Assembly (NCBI GenBank): GCA_012841765.1
Contig: DUUA01000104.1
Location: forward strand, 1-23,261
Length of the DNA stretch: 23,261 bases
Source: Acholeplasmataceae bacterium
GTDB lineage: Bacteria; Bacillota_I; Bacilli_A; ML615J-28; CAG-698
Direction: 5' to 3'
Each line of letters begins with the position of its first letter. Position 1 is the first letter of the stretch. The notes below the pieces were generated by a model. That model was not told the DNA's origin. It did not search any database and worked only from the letters and a program-made list of their open reading frames with translations. The position numbers and the translations under genes were made by a program. Below are positions 1 to 6,224 of this stretch, one piece after another.

Positions 1-29
1 AAAATTAGAATAAATATTTTAAAAGACTT

Positions 30-60
30 TTTTCTTTATAATAGTATATTATAAAGAAAA
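30..60. repeat. 14-bp perfect inverted repeat upstream of trpS
   Basis: Arms at 30-43 and 47-60 are perfect reverse complements around a 3-base centre (GTA). Each arm contains a TATAAT, one per strand (37-42 on +, 48-53 on -). T-runs lie on the left and A-runs on the right, the wrong order for a plus-strand intrinsic terminator, so an operator or promoter element is more likely. No good -35 hexamer is seen 17 bases from either TATAAT. Confidence 0.6.
37..42 (+). promoter_or_regulatory. Possible -10 element of the trpS promoter
   Basis: A perfect TATAAT lies 110 bases before the trpS start, inside the inverted repeat at 30-60. The region 17 bases upstream is A/T-only and does not resemble TTGACA, so this is tentative. 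It would give a leader of roughly 100 nt. Confidence 0.3.
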
Positions 61-152
61 TCACCAATATACTTAATTAAAAATTTAGAAAGGAAAGTAT
101 TGTAATTTTAATCTTCATTAATGATTTTAAAATTTAACATACTAATATTATT

Positions 153-1145
153 ATGAAAAAACTATTATCAGGAGTTAAACCTACCGGTATTCCCACGCTT
201 GGAAATTATTTAGGTGCAATGAAAAAATTTGCTGATTTACAAGCAGAAATGTCAGATTGCGAATTTTTATTTTTTGTAGCCGATGAACATGCGCTAACTA
301 CTCCTCAAGATCCAAAAAAATTAAAGCAAAACATTAAAAATGTTGCTGCTTTATATCTTGCTTGTGGATTAAAAGAAGAAAATTTAACTCTTTTTATTCA
401 GTCCGAAGTTCCAGCCCACATTCAGCTTGCTGGAATACTGGAATCAATTTCCTATATTGGAGAATTAGAGAGAATGACGCAATTTAAAGAGAAAAAGAAA
501 AAACAAGTCGAAGGCGTCTCAAGTGCTCTTTTTACATATCCTGTTTTAATGGCAGCTGATATATTACTCTATGATGTTGACTTTGTTCCTGTAGGGGATG
601 ATCAAAAACAACATCTTGAATTATGTAGAACAATTGCCACTAGATTTAATAACCGCTATGGTAAAACTTTTACCATCCCAGAAGGAATAACTCCAAAGGT
701 GGGAGCAAGAATAATGGATTTGCAAGATCCAACTAAGAAAATGGATAAATCTGCTGAAGATTCTAAAGGTTGTATTTATCTTTTAGAACCCGTTTCTTCA
801 GCAATGAAGAAAATAAAATCAGCCGTTACTGACTCTGATGCCATTGTTAGATATGATAAAACAAATAAACCGGGAATATCTAATCTAATGACAATTTATA
901 GTTCAATAACTAATTTTACTTATAAAAAGATTGAAAAATTATATGAAGGAAAAGGTTACGGTGAGTTTAAGAGTGATCTTGCTGAAATTGTTGGAAAAGA
1001 ATTAAAAGAAATCCAAACTAAATATAATGATTTTGTGGGCTCTGACAAACTAAATACTATTTTAGATAAAGGTAGAGACAGAGCTATTATTCTTGGAAAC
1101 AAAAAAATAGCTAAAGTTTATAAAAAAGTCGGTTTAGGTAGATAA
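153..1145 (+). CDS. trpS: Tryptophanyl-tRNA synthetase
   Basis: Charges tRNA-Trp with tryptophan in the cytoplasm (class Ic aminoacyl-tRNA synthetase). At 330 residues it has the usual bacterial length. The N-terminus reads SGVKPTG-x-x-TLGN, the class I HIGH-equivalent (TLGN at residues 15-18), and the KMSKS-equivalent is KMDKS at residues 196-200. The start matches the family N-terminus, yet no Shine-Dalgarno sequence is seen in the 20 bases before it; the nearest purine run (GAAAGGAAAG, 88-97) is more than 50 bases away. The gene stands alone on the + strand and ends in a hairpin shared with tyrS. No T-box is visible upstream, unlike tyrS. Confidence 0.97.
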   Translation: MKKLLSGVKPTGIPTLGNYLGAMKKFADLQAEMSDCEFLFFVADEHALTTPQDPKKLKQNIKNVAALYLACGLKEENLTLFIQSEVPAHIQLAGILESISYIGELERMTQFKEKKKKQVEGVSSALFTYPVLMAADILLYDVDFVPVGDDQKQHLELCRTIATRFNNRYGKTFTIPEGITPKVGARIMDLQDPTKKMDKSAEDSKGCIYLLEPVSSAMKKIKSAVTDSDAIVRYDKTNKPGISNLMTIYSSITNFTYKKIEKLYEGKGYGEFKSDLAEIVGKELKEIQTKYNDFVGSDKLNTILDKGRDRAIILGNKKIAKVYKKVGLGR

Positions 1146-1147
1146 CA

Positions 1148-1185
1148 AAAAGGCATAAAGTATTTAAAATTACTTTATGCCTTTT
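1148..1185. terminator. Bidirectional terminator between trpS and tyrS
   Basis: A perfect 15-bp stem (1148-1162 with 1171-1185) around an 8-base loop, with AAAA at one foot and TTTT at the other. It begins 3 bases after the trpS stop and ends 7 bases before the tyrS stop, so it can serve both converging genes. Confidence 0.9.
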
Positions 1186-1192
1186 ACTTAAT

Positions 1193-2455
1193 TTAGATAT
1201 GTTTTATAATTGCGTATTTCTTTTTTCCTCTTCTTAAAATACTATAAGTCTCTTCTAAAGCATTATCTTTTGAAATTAAAAATTCAAAATCATTTTCAAA
1301 AACTCCATTTATCATTATGGCATTGTTCTTTAAAAATTCTCTTGCTTCCCTTTTAGAAGATGCTAGGTTCAACATAATTAATGCATCAATAATATTTAAC
1401 TCTTGTGATGTTTCAATTTGTTTTAAACCTTTAAAACCCATTAAGATATCTTCTTTTGTTAATTCACGAACATCACCACTAAATAAAGCTTCCGTTACTC
1501 TCAGGGCTTGATTAAGTGCTTTTTCACCATGAACCATCTTAACAACTTCACTTGCTAGAACTTTTTGAGCCTCTCTTAAATGAGGATCATTTTTCATTTT
1601 CAATTCTAGGCTATTTATTTCTTCATGAGTTAAAAAAGTATAATATTTAATTAATTGAATAACATCATTGTCTGCAGTGTTAACAAAAAACTGATACATT
1701 TCATAGGGACTTGTTTTATTTATATCAAGCCAAACAGCTCCACTTTCAGTTTTACCGTATTTGGTTCCATCACTTTTTAAAATCAAAGGCATTGTTAGTG
1801 CAAATGTATTTGCTTCACTTCCTTTAACTTTTCTTATCAAATCCATACCAGCTGTGATGTTACCCCATTGATCTTGGCCACCAATTTGCATTTCACAGTG
1901 CATGTCTTTATTATCATATAAAGTTAAAAAGTCAATTGACTGCATTACCATATAACTAAATTCTAAATAAGTTAATCCACCACTTTCAAGTCTTGATTTA
2001 ACAGAATCTTTTTGTAACATTAAATTAATATTAAAATGTTTACCATAATCTCTCCACATATCAATAGCTTTTAATTCACACAACCATTCAGAATTATCAA
2101 TAAAGAAAGTGTCTTTATTATTAAAATGGAAAAAGCGATCCATTTGTAACCTAAACATTTCAGCCCACTCTTTTACTGTTTCTACTGTATTCATTCCTCG
2201 TTCACTTTTTTTACCACTAGGGTCGCCAATTAATCCAGTTCCTCCACCAGTAAGTGCCACAATCTTATTTCCATATTGTTTAAATCTTAGCAAAGTAACA
2301 ATAGGTAAAAGTGATCCTATATGAAGACTATCTGCTGTAGGATCAAATCCACAATATAAAGAAATAGGTCCTTTTTGTAATCTTTTTTCTAATCCTTCTT
2401 CATCAACAATATCATATATAAGACCTCGCCATCTTAAATCTTCTAATAACGTCAT
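1193..2455 (-). CDS. tyrS: Tyrosyl-tRNA synthetase
   Basis: Attaches tyrosine to tRNA-Tyr (class Ic synthetase, TyrS type). The 420 residues match the family length. Visible are FDPTADSLHIGS with the HIGH motif at residues 45-48, the tyrosine-site segment GGQDQWGN, and the KMSKS-equivalent KYGKT at 232-236. The C-terminal ~70 residues look like the S4-type RNA-binding domain (SKREAREFLKNNAIMING). The ATG is preceded by AGGAGA at good spacing. Expression is evidently controlled by the T-box leader directly upstream. ccpA lies on its 5' side; a tyrS-ccpA neighbourhood is also known in Bacillus subtilis. Confidence 0.97.
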   Translation of the reverse strand: MTLLEDLRWRGLIYDIVDEEGLEKRLQKGPISLYCGFDPTADSLHIGSLLPIVTLLRFKQYGNKIVALTGGGTGLIGDPSGKKSERGMNTVETVKEWAEMFRLQMDRFFHFNNKDTFFIDNSEWLCELKAIDMWRDYGKHFNINLMLQKDSVKSRLESGGLTYLEFSYMVMQSIDFLTLYDNKDMHCEMQIGGQDQWGNITAGMDLIRKVKGSEANTFALTMPLILKSDGTKYGKTESGAVWLDINKTSPYEMYQFFVNTADNDVIQLIKYYTFLTHEEINSLELKMKNDPHLREAQKVLASEVVKMVHGEKALNQALRVTEALFSGDVRELTKEDILMGFKGLKQIETSQELNIIDALIMLNLASSKREAREFLKNNAIMINGVFENDFEFLISKDNALEETYSILRRGKKKYAIIKHI

Positions 2456-2483
2456 ATTTTTCTTTCTCCTAATCTATAAATAT

Positions 2484-2511
2484 AAAAAGTCCTTAGGTAT
2501 AATCTAAGGAC
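2484..2511 (-). terminator. T-box regulated intrinsic terminator
   Basis: An 8-bp stem (GTCCTTAG, 2511-2504, with CTAAGGAC, 2496-2489), a 7-base loop, then a T-run (2488-2484) on the - strand. Its 5' arm is the strand captured by the antiterminator. It is also the first terminator found after ccpA. Confidence 0.9.
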
Positions 2512-2674
2512 GAATTTCTCCGTGGTACCACCTTAGTTCTTAGAAAAAATATTCTAAGCACTTAAAAAGTAATAAGCTCCTAAGTGTAATTCTAAATTAT
2601 ATTAGCTTAAACTCTCACCAGCCGCCTAAGTCTCTAGATTTCTTTTATAATTTATACTTTTTCTTATTCATCGC
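2484..2674 (-). promoter_or_regulatory. Tyrosine T-box riboswitch of tyrS
   Basis: Read on the - strand, the leader holds the invariant T-box bulge TGGTACCACGGAG at 2530-2518. Stem I begins with GCGATGAATAAG right at the ccpA stop, contains the distal-loop motif GGCTGGTGAGAG, and closes with CTTATT. The specifier context GAATTACA gives UAC (2588-2586), a tyrosine codon, matching the gene downstream. A separate stem (stem III) lies at 2558-2539. The antiterminator pairs CTAAGG (2536-2531) with CCTTAG in the 5' arm of the terminator, so the two folds exclude each other. Uncharged tRNA-Tyr should favour read-through into tyrS. Confidence 0.93.
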
Positions 2675-2675
2675 T

Positions 2676-3668
2676 TTATTTAGTTGATCCGCGCCAAACA
2701 ACATTATAATCAATTAATATGTTAGCCGCTTTTTTATCCATTGAATTTTCATCTTTCATCATTTCTGTTAAATAACTCATAGATTTACTCCCTATTTCAT
2801 AAATAGGCGTTTCAATACATGTTAATTTTGGATTTGATAAAACCGCATATCTTGTATTTTGAAAACCAATTACTTGTAATTGTTCTGGAACCTTAATCCC
2901 TTTTTTAGATGCAACATTCATAAATGAAATTGCCATTGAATCTCTTGCAGCTAGAACAACTTCAGGAACTTCTTTTTCTAACTCATTAGTAAAATCAAGT
3001 TCATTAACATCAATATTACCGCTTGAAAACAAAACTCTTTTAGGAAGATTCGCTTCTGCAATAGCTCTATTATAACCTTTTCTCTTTAACGCGTTAACAG
3101 AATATTTATGTTCTGTGTCAATAAATAATATTCTCCTGTTTCCACGTTCAATCATTTCCTTAGTAATATTATAAGCACATTCTTCATAATCAATAGAGAC
3201 ACTCCCAAATTGATCTGAATTAGATATGTTATTTACAAATACTACAGGAACCGGAGTGTTTTTAATTTCCTTATATGTTTCTTCATTAGTCTCATCATTC
3301 ATAAATAAAATTCCATCAACACTAGAAGCAATTACTTCGCTCCACATATCAACAGGATCTCGTGACTCATCAACAATAAATAGGCGAATAGTATAACCAT
3401 ATTTTTTAGCAGAATCATCAATGCCCTGAATCATTTCAGCAACACTTGCTCTTGAAATAGACGGAACTACAATAGCAACAGAAGTAGATCTTCTGCTTGC
3501 CAATCCTCGTGCATTAGCATTTGGTTTATATCCTTTTTCTCTTATAATTTTAAGAACTCTATTTCTTGTTGATTCCTTTACCTTTTCTGGATGATTTAAG
3601 ACTCTAGAAACTGTAGCTAAACTAACTCCAGCCGCTCCAGCTATGTCATAAATTTTTACTTGGTTCAT
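2676..3668 (-). CDS. ccpA: LacI/GalR-family regulator, CcpA type
   Basis: Likely catabolite control protein A, the global carbon regulator that binds cre operators with Ser46-phosphorylated HPr as partner. The 330 residues match CcpA. An N-terminal LacI helix-turn-helix (VKIYDIAGAAGVSLATVSRV, about residues 4-23) is followed by the hinge helix with ARGLASRR (about 54-61), then a periplasmic-binding-like core. CcpA-like stretches include PVPVVFVNN, SIDYEECA, VIGFQNTRYAVLSNPKLT and the terminal WRGSTK (FRQSTK in Bacillus). Adjacency to tyrS supports CcpA. The ATG has GAGGTG upstream. Its promoter overlaps a near-consensus cre site, suggesting autoregulation. Another LacI family member cannot be excluded. 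Confidence 0.8.
   Translation of the reverse strand: MNQVKIYDIAGAAGVSLATVSRVLNHPEKVKESTRNRVLKIIREKGYKPNANARGLASRRSTSVAIVVPSISRASVAEMIQGIDDSAKKYGYTIRLFIVDESRDPVDMWSEVIASSVDGILFMNDETNEETYKEIKNTPVPVVFVNNISNSDQFGSVSIDYEECAYNITKEMIERGNRRILFIDTEHKYSVNALKRKGYNRAIAEANLPKRVLFSSGNIDVNELDFTNELEKEVPEVVLAARDSMAISFMNVASKKGIKVPEQLQVIGFQNTRYAVLSNPKLTCIETPIYEIGSKSMSYLTEMMKDENSMDKKAANILIDYNVVWRGSTK
2703..2708 (-). promoter_or_regulatory. Possible tyrS -10 element inside the ccpA 3' end
   Basis: TATAAT on the - strand within the last codons of ccpA, about 30 bases before the first T-box stem. No convincing -35 is found 16-18 bases upstream, so tyrS may instead rely on read-through from ccpA. Confidence 0.25.
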
Positions 3669-3707
3669 TATTTTTCACCTCTTATCTTTATCTTTTCATA
3701 CTAATTA

Positions 3708-3736
3708 ATTATACCATGTTATGAAAGCTTTTTCAA
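3708..3736 (-). promoter_or_regulatory. ccpA promoter
   Basis: On the - strand: -35 TTGAAA (3736-3731), 17-base spacer, -10 TATAAT (3713-3708), preceded by TGG that makes an extended -10. It lies about 40 bases before the ccpA ATG. Confidence 0.85.
3721..3736. promoter_or_regulatory. Candidate cre operator (CcpA site)
   Basis: ATGAAAGCTTTTTCAA fits the published cre consensus WTGNAANCGNWWNCAW at every position except one of the two central bases (CT instead of CG). The other strand also fits with one mismatch. It covers the whole -35 hexamer of the ccpA promoter and half the spacer, where bound CcpA would block RNA polymerase. Confidence 0.6.
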
Positions 3737-3764
3737 TTATTTTCATAAGAATATTTTCATTATT

Positions 3765-3786
3765 AAAAAAAAGCAGTTGCCTGCTT
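3765..3786 (-). terminator. rplS terminator
   Basis: AAGCAG-TTGC-CTGCTT hairpin (3771-3786) right after the rplS stop, followed on the - strand by a T-run from the A-tract at 3765-3770. Confidence 0.85.
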
Positions 3787-3789
3787 CTT

Positions 3790-4143
3790 TTAGAATTTTT
3801 TTCGTTCTTTGATACGAGCTGCTTTAGCTGATAAAGCACGAATATAATTAAGCTTCGCTCTTCTTACTTTACCCATTCTGACAACTTCAATCTTTTCAAC
3901 ATTTGGAGTATTAACAGGGAATGTTCTTTCAACACCAATTCCATAAGATATCTTACGAACTGTAAAAGTTTCACTGATTCCTCCACCTCTTCTTTTAATT
4001 ACTAAACCCTCAAATATCTGAGTTCTTTCTCTAGCGCCTTCCTTGATTTTTACATGTACTTTAACAGTATCTCCAGGACGAAACTCAGGGACATCTTCTC
4101 TCATATAAGAATTAGTAATATCTTTAATAAGTTGTTGATTCAT
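3790..4143 (-). CDS. rplS: Large-subunit ribosomal protein L19 (bL19)
   Basis: Structural protein of the 50S subunit at the subunit interface. The start is placed at the internal ATG (4143), giving [17 protein letters not shown] and 117 residues, the normal L19 length. AAGGAG sits 10 bases before it, whereas the longer frame from 4188 adds 15 residues not typical of L19. Family hallmarks are [42 protein letters not shown] and [11 protein letters not shown]. It is the last gene after trmD but has its own promoter and leader, so it can be expressed independently of rimM-trmD, as its higher demand would require. Confidence 0.97.
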   Translation of the reverse strand: MNQQLIKDITNSYMREDVPEFRPGDTVKVHVKIKEGARERTQIFEGLVIKRRGGGISETFTVRKISYGIGVERTFPVNTPNVEKIEVVRMGKVRRAKLNYIRALSAKAARIKERKKF

Positions 4144-4164
4144 TGTTTTCACGCTCCTTCTTCC

Positions 4165-4200
4165 AATGTTCATGTTTAAAAAATACAACAGCGGAACAAT
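4165..4200 (-). promoter_or_regulatory. Candidate L19 leader structure
   Basis: Between the rplS promoter and its RBS, the - strand carries ATTGTTCCGCTG and AAACATGAACATTGG, which can pair (ATTGTTC with GAACATT, 6 of 7 pairs) to close a small structure just before the SD. It resembles what I recall of the autoregulatory L19 leader of Bacilli. The assignment is from memory; a covariance-model search would decide. Confidence 0.4.
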
Positions 4201-4229
4201 GTGCTTTGATTAATTTAATAACCTTAAAT

Positions 4230-4258
4230 ATTATACCTTATTATAATAAGAAATGCAA
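4230..4258 (-). promoter_or_regulatory. rplS promoter
   Basis: -35 TTGCAT (4258-4253), 17-base spacer, -10 TATAAT (4235-4230) on the - strand. It gives an rplS leader of about 80 nt. The spacer holds a perfect 14-bp palindrome. Confidence 0.8.
4237..4250. repeat. 14-bp palindrome in the rplS promoter spacer
   Basis: CTTATTATAATAAG is its own reverse complement and fills most of the spacer between the -35 and -10. It could be an operator, or chance in AT-rich DNA. Confidence 0.5.
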
Positions 4259-4314
4259 GATAAATCACTTAATTGAAATAGCTCTTTTTCTAAAAATATT
4301 TATAAATAAGTTGA

Positions 4315-5043
4315 TTAAAACTTTTCTTTATTTTTAATTCTTTCTAACATTTGAAGATCTTCTTTACTCAAATTTAAACCTATTAATAAATCAGGTCTTC
4401 TTTCATATGTCACTTTTAAAGATTCATACCGCCGATATTTTCTTATGTTTTCATGATTTCCTGATATTAAAACATCAGGAACTGCTTTACCTTCGTAAAC
4501 ATCAGGCCTTGTATATTGAGGATATTCTAATACCTCTTCAAAACTCTCATCAATCTTTGATTCTTCATTACCCAGAGTTCCCGGTATTAACCGAACAACA
4601 CTATCAATAATCACAAGAGCTGCAATCTCTCCTCCTGTTAAAATATAATCACCAATAGATATTTCCTCATCAACATATTCAACAATTCTTTCATCAATTC
4701 CTTCGTAATGTCCACACACAATAACAATATGCTTTTCATTTGCTAAATCTTTTGCTTTTGCTTGATGATAGTTATTACCTTTAGGAGTAGTAAGTATCTT
4801 CTTAGCATTTTCTATTCCTTCAATTGATTTTAAACAATCAACAATTGGTTGAACTCTAATAACCATTCCAGCCCCACCACCATATGAATAATCATCAACT
4901 TTTTTATTTTTATCTAGAGAAAATTCTCGGTAATCAAGAATATTAATAAAAACAAGTTCGGATTCAATTGCTCTTTTAATAATAGACGATTCTAAAACAC
5001 CCTTAAACATCTCTGGAAATAAAGTTAAAATATCTATTTTCAT
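4315..5043 (-). CDS. trmD: tRNA (guanine-37-N1)-methyltransferase
   Basis: Methylates N1 of G37 next to the anticodon, using S-adenosylmethionine, and so prevents +1 frameshifting. At 242 residues it has the typical length. Its SPOUT trefoil-knot motifs are visible: DDYSYGGGAGMV (active-site loop), LTTPKG, CGHYEGIDERI, and the SAM-binding IGDYILTGGE. The ATG overlaps the rimM stop (ATGA), implying translational coupling. No clear terminator follows the gene, so some transcripts may continue into rplS. Confidence 0.97.
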   Translation of the reverse strand: MKIDILTLFPEMFKGVLESSIIKRAIESELVFINILDYREFSLDKNKKVDDYSYGGGAGMVIRVQPIVDCLKSIEGIENAKKILTTPKGNNYHQAKAKDLANEKHIVIVCGHYEGIDERIVEYVDEEISIGDYILTGGEIAALVIIDSVVRLIPGTLGNEESKIDESFEEVLEYPQYTRPDVYEGKAVPDVLISGNHENIRKYRRYESLKVTYERRPDLLIGLNLSKEDLQMLERIKNKEKF

Positions 5044-5543
5044 AATAAACCTTCAATTGGGTTAATAATCATTTTGTTATTTTCTAAATCAATTTCATGT
5101 ACAAATTCATCAACATAAGGAACCAAAGAAAATTTGCCGTTTTCTCTTTTTATTTCAATTATTCCCCCCTGAGGAACAACCCTAATATCTTCAACAACTC
5201 CAATATAATCATTTCGCATATTATAAACTTCTAAACCAATTAATTCTGCATAATAATGTCCCTCTTCAAGAACAGGCAAATCATCTTTTTTGATATAGAC
5301 AATTAAATTAATAAATTTCAAAACATCATTGATGTTTTTATAATCATTAAAAGTAATTAAACTCATATTTTTATGTTCCCTATAACTATTAATTACAATG
5401 GGATTATAAGTATTATTCTCTTTTAAATAAAGTGTGTTCCCTCGTTTAAATCTTTCTTCTTTAAAATCTGAATCACTATAAACTTTAACTTCGCCTTTTA
5501 TACCATGAGTAGAAACAATTTTTCCAACTTCTACATATTCCAT
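5040..5543 (-). CDS. rimM: 16S rRNA processing/maturation protein RimM
   Basis: Assists maturation of the 30S head and binds ribosomal protein S19. The 167 residues include the N-terminal barrel (EYVEVGKIVSTHGIKGEVKVYSDSD) and a C-terminal PRC-barrel ending in VPYVDEFVHEIDLENNKMIINPIEGLL, both family hallmarks. It is preceded by GAGGGTGAT and overlaps trmD by 4 bases. It sits between the khpA terminator and trmD in the order known from Bacilli. Confidence 0.95.
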   Translation of the reverse strand: MEYVEVGKIVSTHGIKGEVKVYSDSDFKEERFKRGNTLYLKENNTYNPIVINSYREHKNMSLITFNDYKNINDVLKFINLIVYIKKDDLPVLEEGHYYAELIGLEVYNMRNDYIGVVEDIRVVPQGGIIEIKRENGKFSLVPYVDEFVHEIDLENNKMIINPIEGLL

Positions 5544-5558
5544 TTTATCACCCTCTAA

Positions 5559-5567
5559 ATTATACCA
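5559..5567 (-). promoter_or_regulatory. Possible extended -10 promoter of rimM-trmD
   Basis: TGG-TATAAT on the - strand, 16 bases before the rimM ATG, with a poor -35. Transcription starting 6-7 bases downstream would cut into the rimM RBS, so either the start is unusual or rimM depends on read-through past the khpA terminator. Confidence 0.3.
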
Positions 5568-5589
5568 TTTTATAAATTATTTTACTATT

Positions 5590-5614
5590 AAAAAAAGTTA
5601 GTGAATACACTAAC
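5590..5614 (-). terminator. rpsP-khpA terminator
   Basis: GTTAGTG-AATA-CACTAAC hairpin (5597-5614), whose first base is the last base of the khpA stop codon, followed on the - strand by a T-run from A5590-5596. Confidence 0.85.
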
Positions 5615-5865
5615 TAAAAAGAATCTACAGATATCTCTATTTTTTTACCATTTCTTGCGGCACATGCATAAGTAATTGTTCTTAGTGCATTAATCACGCG
5701 TCCATTTTTTCCAATCACTCTTCCTAAGTCATCTTTATTAACCATAACCTGTAATGTAATAACATTACTTTCGTCAGAAAGTTCTTTAACAACAACATCA
5801 TCAGGATATAATACTAGTGGTTTAATTAGATCAGTTACAAATTTTTCAAAGTTTACTGTATCCAT
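5614..5865 (-). CDS. khpA: KH-domain RNA-binding protein KhpA
   Basis: Small KH-domain RNA chaperone, YlqC in Bacillus; in other Firmicutes it pairs with KhpB (Jag/EloR). The KH signature GKNG is at about residues 52-55 in DLGRVIGKNGRVINALRTI. The ATG at 5865 is preferred because AGGTGAG precedes it at proper spacing, giving 83 residues, close to the family's ~81. A GTG at 5874 in the same frame directly abuts the rpsP stop and overlaps that SD. It is cotranscribed with rpsP and closed by a terminator at its stop codon. Confidence 0.93.
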   Translation of the reverse strand: MDTVNFEKFVTDLIKPLVLYPDDVVVKELSDESNVITLQVMVNKDDLGRVIGKNGRVINALRTITYACAARNGKKIEISVDSF

Positions 5866-5874
5866 TAAACTCAC

Positions 5875-6138
5875 CTATTTCGCAGTCTTTGTAAACTTTT
5901 CAATAATACCTAGTTGAGTAAATAATGATTTTACAGTATCTGTAGGTTGCGCCCCTTGACTTAACCACTTAAGAGCTTTTTCTTCATCAATTTTTAACAC
6001 ATCTTTTTCAATTGGATGATATGTTCCAATAATCTCAATGAAACGTCCATCTCTTGGATTAACTGAATCAGTTGCAACAATACGATAATAAGGTCTTTTT
6101 TTAGTACCAAATCTTTGTAATCTTAATTTAACAGCCAT
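5875..6138 (-). CDS. rpsP: Small-subunit ribosomal protein S16 (bS16)
   Basis: Structural 30S protein needed for assembly of the body domain. The 87 residues carry the S16 signature [35 protein letters not shown] and GTYHP. A strong RBS (AAGGAGGA) lies 8 bases before the ATG. It is the first gene of the cluster and has a strong promoter at 6170-6198. Confidence 0.98.
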   Translation of the reverse strand: MAVKLRLQRFGTKKRPYYRIVATDSVNPRDGRFIEIIGTYHPIEKDVLKIDEEKALKWLSQGAQPTDTVKSLFTQLGIIEKFTKTAK

Positions 6139-6169
6139 TTATATATTCCTCCTTATATAATTATAAAAT

Positions 6170-6198
6170 AGTATAACACAATAAAAAAAGGCTGTCAA
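6170..6198 (-). promoter_or_regulatory. rpsP promoter with -35 in a terminator loop
   Basis: On the - strand: perfect -35 TTGACA (6198-6193), 17-base spacer, -10 TATACT (6175-6170). The -35 is made largely of the loop of the hairpin that terminates the upstream phosphoesterase gene. Confidence 0.85.
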
Positions 6199-6217
6199 GC
6201 CTTTTTACTTAACAGCC
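6183..6217 (-). terminator. Terminator of the metallophosphoesterase gene, two alternative hairpins
   Basis: Two overlapping stems share the same T7 tail (6189-6183, - strand). One pairs 6206-6198 with 6193-6185 around loop TGAC (9 bp). The other pairs 6217-6208 with 6199-6190 (10 pairs including one G-U) around an 8-base loop. They are mutually exclusive, and either could terminate. Confidence 0.85.
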
Positions 6218-6224
6218 ATATTGT

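Noticed and set aside
1..152. T-box leader for trpS
   Set aside because: No TGGTACCACGG-type bulge and no TGG specifier context are present before trpS.
1317..2324. Two + strand frames inside tyrS
   Set aside because: They are antisense to conserved tyrS codons and lack ribosome-binding sites or recognisable products.
3790..4188. 132-residue L19 starting at 4188
   Set aside because: The extra 15 residues are not L19-like; the SD AAGGAG supports the ATG at 4143.
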